A stretch of 5,567 nucleotides of DNA from an uncultured Myxococcales bacterium. Lineage in GTDB: Bacteria; Myxococcota; UBA727; VGSZ01. The stretch lies in contig CAJBHN010000460.1 in the NCBI GenBank assembly GCA_903952805.1, positions 1 through 5,567 of the forward strand, given 5' to 3'. A program made the position numbers and the translations under genes. This document shows, piece after piece, positions 1 to 5,567 of the stretch; position 1 is the first letter of the stretch; each line of letters begins with the position of its first letter. The notes beneath the pieces are model-generated. The model saw nothing but the letters and a program-made list of their open reading frames with translations. It was not told the DNA's origin and ran no database searches.

Positions 1-3000
1 CGCAGCAGCAAGTCCAGAGCCCCCTCAGCATCGCTGAGTTCTTCAACGAGCAGTCCGGCAAGCTGGGCGACCATGGCACGGCGAGCCTGCAGGTTGGGTT
101 CGATCCGATACAATGTCCGAAATACCCAAGCGTGTTCGGCGGCGTTGGGGCCGCTGCTGGCGCGAGCCAGAATGGCGCGGCCGGCAGCCTGACGGTCGGT
201 GATGGGGGCGTCTTCAGCATCGAGAACGCAGCGAATCCCGGCCCATGCAATTGCATTGTCGGCGTCGTTCGCGATAGCGGCATCGTAGGCGGTCAGCGAC
301 TCATGAAAGCGCTGCTGATGAACCCGCAAGAGATCGCCAATTTCAGCGCGTACAGTGCTTCGTTGGCGACCTGCGAGCTCGCCTGCCAACGCCGACAAAG
401 TGCGGATCAACGGGTCCACATCGGCGGACACAGACAACACACTCGTGCGCAGCAGCGCTGCCAACTCGGTGAGCACCTCGACGCGCACCTCTCCTGAAAC
501 TGGTCGCACGCCTGTGAGCGCCTGCTCGAGCAAGGGACGAGCCCCGGCGTCTTCAAAGCGTCTGACGAGGAGCAGACCAAGCTGCCCCGCCAGGATGCTG
601 GCGTCGTCGCTGCGCGTGAAACTCAAACGCTGTTCAAGAGCCTGACGCAGCTCCGCCCAGTTCTCGCGTGCTTTAAGCAACTCGATCAACGCATCGAGCG
701 ACTCGAGGTTGCCAGGCTGGTTCTGCAAGATGCCCCGGTGGGCTTCGATAGCCGCTCCCTGGTCACCCAGGACTCCCTGCAAGAGGCCCGCTCGTCGCGC
801 CAACAGCGTCGACTTCTGCACGCCATCAGGCAGCCGTTCCGCCGCCGCACCAAGAACGTCGACAAAACGTGCATGGGCCGATGCGACGTCTGCAAGACGA
901 GACAACTCCTCAAGGGCGTCCGTTGAGGCGGGCTCAAGGAGAAGCACGTCGGAGGCAACATCGAACGCCTCGCGAGGTGATTTGAGACGTTCTTCCAGCA
1001 CCTGCATCGCCGCACGTGCCAGAGCGATGCTGCGTTCGGGATGTGGCTCGGCTCCTCTTCGGATGGCGAGCATCTCGACGTGGCGACGCCATTGGCCCAC
1101 CTGGGCAAAATACGGTTGCAGGGCCTCGGCGATGGCGACACCGGCAACTCCGCGGTCCAGCAGCCGTTCCAAGGCACGCAGCAGCTCGACGCGACGGGCA
1201 TCCTCCATGCCGATGTCGGCGTCGAGGCCATCATAAATGCGGAGCAGGAGGTTCGCTGCGTCGGCGCCCCGGTCAAGGCGTTCCTCATACACACGGGCGA
1301 GACGGAGGCGGGCAGCGTCGGCGGCATCGACAGCGCCAACATCGCTCTCAATTCGAATACGACGATCCAGGCACGACGCGAGGTCGACAAAGCGTTCCTG
1401 GCTTCGAAGCAACCCCTCAAGTCTGTCGTGGGCAACCCGGTTGGTGCCGTCGGCGTCGAGGGCAGCGCTCAGCGTCACCACGGCATCCTCGAATCGACTC
1501 ATGCGTCCGTAGGTATCGGCAAGTGCCACCAACGTACGAGAACGCTCGACCGGCTCGGTTTGCATGCGCAACCGGCTCTCTAAAATTGCAGCATGCTCTT
1601 CGGGCGCCGCATCTTTGGCGAGAAGACTGTCGATAAGAGCCGTAGCCCCGGGATCACGAGGGTCGGCCTCCAAAATCTGGTCGACGATGCCGCGAGCGCG
1701 TTTTCGGTCGCCGACGCCGAGAAAGACTTCCGCAGCTCGCAATCGCAAACGCCGAGCATCGCCGGCGCCTCCGAGCCGGGCAGCTGCATCGGTGAGTGCG
1801 CCAGCGAAATCGGCCCCGCGCCCCAAGGTGTCAGCAAGACGAGACAGCTCAGCTTCCAGGGGAGCACGAGGCTGCAGGGTGAACAAACGACGGCCCACCG
1901 TGAACGCCTTGTCGGGCTGAGCCAAAGGCCCACTGTAGAGACCAAAGAGTCGTTCAAGGACCTGCCCCTCGTCAACGACGTCGCTCTTGCGACGCAGATG
2001 ACGTGCGCGCTGCTCAAGCGCACCGGCCAGCTTCTCCGAAGACCCTGGACCCTCAAGGCGCTCGTACAGGTCGATGAGGTGGCGCAAGACCTCGTCCTGA
2101 CCATCGCCTTCGACGAGCTCAAGCATCTGCTCAAGACGCGCGCATGCCTTTGGCAAGTCTGAGAGCTCAACCTCATACAAGCGGGCCAACTGGCGAAGCG
2201 TTTGCGCCTTGGCCTCTGGATCGCCGCTTTCTTTGACGAACGCCTCCATGACGACGACAGCCTTGTCATAGCGACCATGCTCGAGGTGCAACTCCGTCAA
2301 TGCATGGATGGCTGCTACATTGCGGGGATCGACCATACGAATCTTGTCGTACGCACCGGCAAGTTCCTCAGGTGAGGCCCCCCGCTCGGCGAGAAGCACA
2401 GCCACAAAGAGCCACAGGTCGACGGCGACCTCGGTCGCACGCACGCCTTCAGCGAGCTTCTTCACGCGCTCAATGAGTTCATTCAGTCGCCCATCGGCGC
2501 GATAGAGCTGCTCCAGGAATTTGACGGCAGGACGATAGCCCGGCGCCAAGAGCAAACACTTTTCAACATTCTGCTCAATTTGGCCGTCACCGGGGGCATA
2601 GGCCGCATAAATCTGGGCAATCGCCAAATATCGACGGGCAGCGTCTCGCTTGTCACGCGCATCAAGCGCAGCATCACGGAGGCGACGAACATGGTCCTTC
2701 CAAGCCAGTGGAAAGGCTTCAAGCTCGGCGCGCAGGGTCTTGCCGCGTGCCACATCAGGAGCGAGACGCGTCACGCGGTCCAGCGCATCCCTGACGGTGC
2801 CGTGGGCCTGCGGACGCACCAACAGCGCCTCTGCCGCCCGGAGATAGCCCTCGACCAGCTCGCGCTGCTCCTCCGCGCTCGGCGAAAGCTGTTGAGTCAT
2901 CAACACGTCAAGGAGTTGCTTGGCCTGCTCCTCGCGCCCGGTGTCAAAATAGATCGCCGTTGCCTTCTTCGTCGCCGACGTGCGCGACCGATCCGCTCGG

Positions 3001-3512
3001 AATGCCGCCTGCAGATGAATCAGCGCCTGCTGCGAATGCCCCAACGACGTCGCCAGGTCTCCCATTTGTTCAGCGACCGCGCCGCGTTCCGTGGGCTCAA
3101 CCAGCAAGCGCATCAAGCGTTGCAGCACCTGAAGGGCGGCCTCCAGATGTCCGCTACGAACATGCATGCGAACCCTGGTGCTCAGGACTCGCGATTCGAG
3201 CACCGGGTCGACGGCGCGCTCGGTCGCCCGCCCCAGCAATCCGGTGACCGCGTCGGCTTCTACGCCGGCATCGGCGAGGCTTTCGAGACGGGCGACGACC
3301 TGCGCCAGAGTAACGTCACTCCGACTTTGGCCCATGGCCGTACCGAGAGCGGCAACGGCGCTCTTCCCGTCTCGTGCGACAAGGGCTGCGTCGGCAGCCT
3401 GCAACGCCGCGAAAACCTCGGCTTCGTCGTGGTGCAGGTTGGAGATGTTGTCGTCGGTGCCGTCGACGCCCGTGATGGGCGCCGGGGCGCCGGCTGGCGT
3501 CAAGGACGTCAT
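1..3512 (-). CDS. Giant TPR-type helical-repeat protein, C-terminus beyond the window
   Basis: One frame runs unbroken from an ATG at 3512 to the window edge, giving 1170 codons and no stop seen, so the protein is larger than this. The start is well supported. GGAG lies 5 nt upstream (3521-3518), no other ATG, GTG or TTG precedes it in frame, and the frame closes at 3608-3606. There is no signal peptide or membrane segment, so a cytoplasmic location is inferred. Residues 1-45 are Pro/Gly- then Asp-rich and look disordered. The rest is Ala/Leu/Arg/Glu-rich helical hairpins. Clear TPR units include MGDLATSLGHSQQALIHL (150-167), AIHALTELHLEHGRYDKA (401-418), ARLYEVELSDLPKACARL (443-460), AAEVFLGVGDRKRARGIV (593-610) and one near 662-681. 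Pairs of units recur about every 72 residues. TPR solenoids are protein-binding scaffolds; no catalytic domain is visible. The gene follows the outer-membrane barrel gene by 79 bp, probably in one operon. Myxobacterial gliding proteins such as AgmK are also giant TPR proteins, but this identity is not shown. Coding certainty is high, partner and role unknown. Confidence 0.9.
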   Translation of the reverse strand, partial: MTSLTPAGAPAPITGVDGTDDNISNLHHDEAEVFAALQAADAALVARDGKSAVAALGTAMGQSRSDVTLAQVVARLESLADAGVEADAVTGLLGRATERAVDPVLESRVLSTRVRMHVRSGHLEAALQVLQRLMRLLVEPTERGAVAEQMGDLATSLGHSQQALIHLQAAFRADRSRTSATKKATAIYFDTGREEQAKQLLDVLMTQQLSPSAEEQRELVEGYLRAAEALLVRPQAHGTVRDALDRVTRLAPDVARGKTLRAELEAFPLAWKDHVRRLRDAALDARDKRDAARRYLAIAQIYAAYAPGDGQIEQNVEKCLLLAPGYRPAVKFLEQLYRADGRLNELIERVKKLAEGVRATEVAVDLWLFVAVLLAERGASPEELAGAYDKIRMVDPRNVAAIHALTELHLEHGRYDKAVVVMEAFVKESGDPEAKAQTLRQLARLYEVELSDLPKACARLEQMLELVEGDGQDEVLRHLIDLYERLEGPGSSEKLAGALEQRARHLRRKSDVVDEGQVLERLFGLYSGPLAQPDKAFTVGRRLFTLQPRAPLEAELSRLADTLGRGADFAGALTDAAARLGGAGDARRLRLRAAEVFLGVGDRKRARGIVDQILEADPRDPGATALIDSLLAKDAAPEEHAAILESRLRMQTEPVERSRTLVALADTYGRMSRFEDAVVTLSAALDADGTNRVAHDRLEGLLRSQERFVDLASCLDRRIRIESDVGAVDAADAARLRLARVYEERLDRGADAANLLLRIYDGLDADIGMEDARRVELLRALERLLDRGVAGVAIAEALQPYFAQVGQWRRHVEMLAIRRGAEPHPERSIALARAAMQVLEERLKSPREAFDVASDVLLLEPASTDALEELSRLADVASAHARFVDVLGAAAERLPDGVQKSTLLARRAGLLQGVLGDQGAAIEAHRGILQNQPGNLESLDALIELLKARENWAELRQALEQRLSFTRSDDASILAGQLGLLLVRRFEDAGARPLLEQALTGVRPVSGEVRVEVLTELAALLRTSVLSVSADVDPLIRTLSALAGELAGRQRSTVRAEIGDLLRVHQQRFHESLTAYDAAIANDADNAIAWAGIRCVLDAEDAPITDRQAAGRAILARASSGPNAAEHAWVFRTLYRIEPNLQARRAMVAQLAGLLVEELSDAEGALDLLL

Positions 3513-3523
3513 GGCTGCTCCGC
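3513..3523 (-). promoter_or_regulatory. Ribosome binding site of the TPR gene
   Basis: The minus strand reads GCGGAG-CAGCC-ATG. The GGAG core (3521-3518) sits 5 nt before the ATG at 3512, a normal spacing. No other standard start codon lies upstream in the open frame, so this site fixes the N-terminus of the giant protein. Confidence 0.7.
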
Positions 3524-3564
3524 CGGAGTTCGCGTGGCGATGGTGCCTGCGAACATGTGGGTGG

Positions 3565-3587
3565 TTCGCCCCCAGCGCGGGGGCGAA
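3565..3587 (-). other. Perfect intercistronic stem-loop, no U-tract
   Basis: TTCGCCCCC and GGGGGCGAA pair over 9 bp around a 5-nt loop (GCGCT on the minus strand). The structure begins 4 nt after the stop codon of the barrel gene and ends about 50 nt before the ATG of the TPR gene. Downstream on the minus strand comes CCACCCACATG, which has no run of T, so it is not a canonical intrinsic terminator. It could protect the 3' end of the barrel message, act as a partial attenuator between the two genes, or be an RNA-processing site. On the plus strand it also lacks a T-run. Confidence 0.55.
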
Positions 3588-3591
3588 ACGG

Positions 3592-4260
3592 TCAGAAGGT
3601 GTATTTCACGGTGGGATAGACATGAACGCCGAAGGTCATCGGCAGAAGCAATGCCTGGAAGTCAGCTTCGACGCCGACGGCGACGTGACGAAGCTTGGTA
3701 TGATACTCGACGCCGATTGATGCGTCGGTGTGGATGGAGCCCACAGTTCCCGCGATCTCCTTCGGGAACCACAACGCGTACCCCACACCGACCCGGGCAA
3801 ATGCGAACACCCGTTCTGTGGTGACGAACGCAAAGCGAGCGCCCACGCCAGGGACGATGTGGGCGATGTCACCGGTCGTCTTGCCGGCACGCACCACATC
3901 GAGATCGATTGACCCACTTTGGAAGGCACCAAGCACGAATGCGTCGACAGCGACGTTATTGAGGATGTCGTACCCCAGACGCACCCCGAGGCGCGTAGCG
4001 GGCACAGTGCCTGTGGGGTTGATGTCGAGAAAACCGGCACCCGGGACCGGCAAGTAGTACGCAGGACCGTAATCGACCGAGACGAACACGCCGCGCTCCA
4101 CCTCATCAATCTCGACGACCTTGGTGTCGCCTTTGACCTCTTCACCCTCGCGGGGGGCATCTGCATTGCTGGCAATACCCTGAGCATGAACCGATGCCGC
4201 CCAAAGGGACACGACAGCAGCGACAATGGGGCAGACGAGAGACGCCGACCGTTGAGACAT
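3592..4260 (-). CDS. Outer-membrane beta-barrel protein, CglE-like (adventurous gliding motility) candidate
   Basis: 222 residues from the ATG at 4260. Residues 1-26 form a signal peptide: a short basic start, a hydrophobic core around SLVCPIVAAVVSLWAASV, and likely cleavage after VHA before Gln27. A short acidic linker (about 35-56) follows. Then come about eight amphipathic beta-strands with alternating small or hydrophobic residues, near 57-64, 89-99, 102-112, 133-145, 150-163, 177-187, 192-203 and 209-222. The protein ends in KYTF, and a C-terminal Phe is the usual signal for outer-membrane barrel insertion. The size fits an eight-stranded barrel. Phrases such as VERGVFVSVDYGP, GVEYHTKLRHVAVGVE and the closing FGVHVYPTVKYTF remind me of proteins annotated CglE in myxobacteria; this is from memory and not verified. 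An in-frame GTG at 4296 would add 12 residues before the signal peptide and is less likely. The next gene, the giant TPR protein, is probably co-transcribed. A porin-like or OmpA/OmpW-like barrel of other function remains possible. Confidence 0.85.
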   Translation of the reverse strand: MSQRSASLVCPIVAAVVSLWAASVHAQGIASNADAPREGEEVKGDTKVVEIDEVERGVFVSVDYGPAYYLPVPGAGFLDINPTGTVPATRLGVRLGYDILNNVAVDAFVLGAFQSGSIDLDVVRAGKTTGDIAHIVPGVGARFAFVTTERVFAFARVGVGYALWFPKEIAGTVGSIHTDASIGVEYHTKLRHVAVGVEADFQALLLPMTFGVHVYPTVKYTF

Positions 4261-4298
4261 GAAGGGCTCATACCACCTCTCACGACGGTCCGACACTC

Positions 4299-4308
4299 GG
4301 GCATGCCC
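4299..4308. promoter_or_regulatory. 10-bp palindrome in the leader of the barrel gene
   Basis: GGGCATGCCC is a perfect palindrome about 40 bp upstream of the ATG at 4260, flanked by TCGGG and CCCGA, which can extend pairing in an alternative register. It lies between the upstream terminator and the barrel gene, where an operator or leader structure would be expected. No recognised regulator motif is assigned. In G+C-rich DNA a 10-bp palindrome can arise by chance. Confidence 0.2.
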
Positions 4309-4354
4309 CCGACCCTACCCACAGACACCTACACAGGCACGGAGTTCGGAGTAC

Positions 4355-4392
4355 GGAAAACGACAACGGGGCCGAAATCCGGCCCCGTCGTC
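4355..4392 (-). terminator. Intrinsic terminator after the FecR-domain gene
   Basis: On the minus strand GACGACGGGGCCG pairs with CGGCCCCGTTGTC over 13 bp, with one G-U pair, around the loop GATTT (4392-4362). It is followed at once by GTTTTCC, giving a short U-tract. The hairpin starts about 30 nt after the stop codon at 4423. It should end the transcription unit of the FecR-domain gene and isolate the barrel and TPR genes, which then need their own promoter in 4261-4361. That interval holds no convincing -35/-10 pair by eye. Confidence 0.85.
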
Positions 4393-4422
4393 TCATCTGA
4401 AACCGGCGTCTCGTGCTGCGAC

Positions 4423-5226
4423 TCAGTCGGACTTCTCAGCGCTCTTGCCCGCATCCCGCTCGCTGTTCCAACGAACCCACTCCGGCTCCGCGGCAGCATC
4501 TTGTTCGGCCGTAAAGGCCGCTGGAACCGCCTGCTTGACACCGCCAGCGCCTATTCTGATCTGCATCATGGTGCCGAGCAGGTGCTCAAACTCCTTCACG
4601 CTGACTTCCTGCATCGGCGCGGCGATCTCTCGACGATTGCACTTGATTGGATTGGCCTTGCAAGCCTCGGTGTCTCCGCCGCTGAGGAAGGCTGGAGCAC
4701 CACCAACGGCCACAGAGCCGTTGTAGACCTTGACGACGGTGGCCTCATCCTTGTCGACGTTGACGCGAAAAACCGTGCCTCGCACGCCTGCCACCGCGTT
4801 TTGCGTCTTGACTTTGAACTGCGCATCATTTCCGACAAGGGTTGCGACCTTGGCCCAAGCCTGACCACCAACCACCTCGGCTTCGACCTTCACCGACTTG
4901 GTCTTGCCATCGAACGCTGCGGCCTCGAGTCTCAGCTCGGACGAAGGACCAATGCGGACGACGGAACCGTCCGGGAATGTCAGTTCAGCTCGTGCCCCGT
5001 CTCCAGTCTTGACTGTTGAGCCACCTGGAATCAGGCCGCCGCGCTTGACCTTCGCCAGCGTCCCGTCAACCGGGCCCGCAGTCACGTCACCCTTGATGAA
5101 CGTTGCCTTGGGCGCTGGTGCCGACGGACTCGCCTCCAGTGACGGAGCGGCGAACGCTATGGCAGCGACCGCCCCAATCGCCAAACGGTTGATCAGCCGC
5201 GTACCGCGACGAGAAATTGTTGACAT
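4423..5226 (-). CDS. Secreted FecR-domain protein
   Basis: 267 residues from the ATG at 5226. Residues 1-32 form a signal peptide: basic n-region SRRGTRLINR, Ala/Gly-rich core LAIGAVAAIAFAA, probable cleavage after SLEA. The SRR could weakly suggest Tat export, but the rest of the Tat consensus is missing. Residues about 42-178 show the FecR pattern in order: G-x-V near 46-48, a GG-STVKTGDGARAEL turn, FPDGSVVRIGPSSEL (84-98), a VVGGQAWAKV strand, FKVKTQNAVAGVRGTVFRV (137-155), and a closing V-K-V-Y-N-G-S-V-A-V strand. The C-terminal part has a Cys pair (189, 196) that could form a disulfide, then EWVRWNSERD near the end. It lacks the cytoplasmic anti-sigma N-terminus of true FecR, and no sigma-factor or TonB-receptor gene is adjacent, so iron signalling should not be assumed. 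A periplasmic or envelope-attached binding role is inferred. A strong terminator follows. The GTG at 5232 is an alternative start with better Shine-Dalgarno spacing and adds two residues. Confidence 0.9.
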   Translation of the reverse strand: MSTISRRGTRLINRLAIGAVAAIAFAAPSLEASPSAPAPKATFIKGDVTAGPVDGTLAKVKRGGLIPGGSTVKTGDGARAELTFPDGSVVRIGPSSELRLEAAAFDGKTKSVKVEAEVVGGQAWAKVATLVGNDAQFKVKTQNAVAGVRGTVFRVNVDKDEATVVKVYNGSVAVGGAPAFLSGGDTEACKANPIKCNRREIAAPMQEVSVKEFEHLLGTMMQIRIGAGGVKQAVPAAFTAEQDAAAEPEWVRWNSERDAGKSAEKSD

Positions 5227-5238
5227 GGACACGAGCAT

Positions 5239-5245
5239 CTCCTTC
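5239..5245 (-). promoter_or_regulatory. Shine-Dalgarno of the FecR-domain gene, start ambiguous
   Basis: The minus strand reads GAAGGAG-ATG-CTC-GTG-TCC-ATG. The first ATG (5238) abuts the GGAG and cannot use it. The GTG at 5232 lies 6 nt away, which is ideal. The ATG at 5226 lies 12 nt away, which is long but tolerated. Either of the latter two gives the same signal peptide. This strong site argues against a start further upstream, beyond the homopolymer tract. Confidence 0.65.
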
Positions 5246-5275
5246 GGAAAACGCATGCAATTCAGCTGAAGTCCA

Positions 5276-5286
5276 GGGGGGGGGGG
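5276..5286. repeat. 11-base homopolymer (C11 on the coding strand)
   Basis: Eleven consecutive G on the plus strand (C on the minus strand) lie about 40-60 bp upstream of the start of the FecR-domain gene. The tract begins within CAGGGG (5274-5279), which can pair with CCCCTG at 5289-5294, so the leader may also fold here. The FecR frame stays open upstream through the tract to a GTG at 5328, but the Shine-Dalgarno lies downstream of it, so the tract is probably untranslated leader or promoter spacer. Such runs change length by slippage and are also error-prone in sequencing. Confidence 0.8.
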
Positions 5287-5342
5287 AACCCCTGCCGTCG
5301 TGGGATTCATCGGCCGGCGCCATCGCACACCGACGAGCCTGC

Positions 5343-5567
5343 TCAGTTGAGCTTCAAGACGACCTTGCCCCGGCTCACCTCGATGACCTCAACGGTGAAC
5401 TTGCCTGCCTTTTTGCCCTCGATACCGGAGGCCAGGGCGTCGGCACCACCGTCGATCTCGATGTCGAACGACGCCTTGCCTCCGGTCAGGCTCCGCTGCT
5501 GAACCTTGGCTTGCAGGGACTTTTCGGCGAGTTCGCGGAAGGCCTTGGCGGCGGCGTAGTTGACCAC
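5343..5567 (-). CDS. C-terminal fragment of an unrecognised protein
   Basis: 74 codons are visible, ending in TGA at 5345-5343. The first visible codon is GTG at the window edge and is most likely an internal Val, so the N-terminus lies outside. Residues 3-19 (NYAAAKAFRELAEKSLQ) look helical. They are followed by strands KVQQRSL and KASFDIEID, a short helix over GGADALASGIEG, and two closing strands KFTVEVIEV and KVVLKLN. This beta-beta-alpha-beta-beta layout with a G-G-x-A-x-F turn is vaguely like small periplasmic domains such as those in FlgT or DUF2066-type proteins, but I do not recognise the family. Base composition and the coding pattern match the neighbours. It lies 116 bp upstream of the FecR-domain gene on the same strand; no good terminator separates them, so co-transcription is possible. 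No function is assigned. Confidence 0.8.
   Translation of the reverse strand: MVNYAAAKAFRELAEKSLQAKVQQRSLTGGKASFDIEIDGGADALASGIEGKKAGKFTVEVIEVSRGKVVLKLN

Noticed and set aside
686..1435. Minus-strand frame of 249 codons
   Set aside because: It overlaps the unbroken TPR frame in another register and has an Arg/Ser/Pro/Cys-rich product typical of a shifted frame. The same holds for the frames at 1580-2278 and 2483-2755.
2580..3824. Plus-strand open frame of 414 codons
   Set aside because: It lies antisense to the TPR and barrel genes and crosses both. Its product is Arg/Gln/Gly-rich without domain features, as expected of a shadow in G+C-rich coding DNA.
3636..4328. Minus-strand frame of 230 codons overlapping the barrel gene
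   Set aside because: It is a +1 shadow of the barrel frame; its product is Ser/Arg-rich and lacks the barrel pattern and C-terminal Phe.
3919..5019. Plus-strand open frame of 366 codons
   Set aside because: It runs antisense across the barrel gene, the terminator and the FecR-domain gene, and shows no recognisable domain, while the minus frames there show clear families.
5251..5275. Possible sigma-54 promoter (TGG...TTGC) before the FecR-domain gene
   Set aside because: The GG and GC elements are 14 bases apart rather than the required 10, so it does not fit the -24/-12 consensus.
5295..5342. Possible terminator after the partial upstream gene (TCGTCGG paired with CCGATGA)
   Set aside because: The 7-bp stem includes a G-U pair, encloses a 16-nt loop and has no following U-run, so it is too weak to call.

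Overview
The window (roughly 60% G+C by eye) is a compact, entirely minus-strand stretch of a Gram-negative chromosome. Secreted and outer-membrane proteins next to a very large helical-repeat protein suggest Myxococcota or a relative among the former Deltaproteobacteria (for example Bradymonadales-like bacteria). That placement is inferred from protein style; there is no marker gene here.

In the direction of transcription (high to low coordinates) the layout is: (1) 5567-5343, the C-terminal 74 residues of an unrecognised protein whose start lies outside the window; (2) a 5' leader of about 115 bp holding an 11-base homopolymer (C11 on the coding strand); (3) 5226-4423, a 267-residue secreted FecR-domain protein; (4) a strong intrinsic terminator at about 4392-4355, which closes that unit; (5) 4260-3592, a 222-residue signal-peptide-bearing outer-membrane beta-barrel resembling the CglE family of adventurous-gliding proteins; (6) a 79-bp gap with a perfect 9-bp stem-loop but no U-tract; (7) 3512-1, one uninterrupted frame of at least 1170 codons encoding a TPR-type helical-repeat protein whose C-terminus lies beyond the window.

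The long frame was checked triplet by triplet: there is no TAA, TAG or TGA between 3512 and position 3. Long frames on the plus strand and in other minus frames across the same DNA are shadows. The barrel and the TPR protein probably form one operon. The pairing (outer-membrane barrel plus a giant cytoplasmic TPR scaffold without a signal peptide) resembles the component types of myxobacterial surface machineries such as gliding, but the assignment is a hypothesis. No RNA genes, CRISPR arrays, insertion sequences or integration sites were seen, and no gene-free stretch exceeds about 165 bp.
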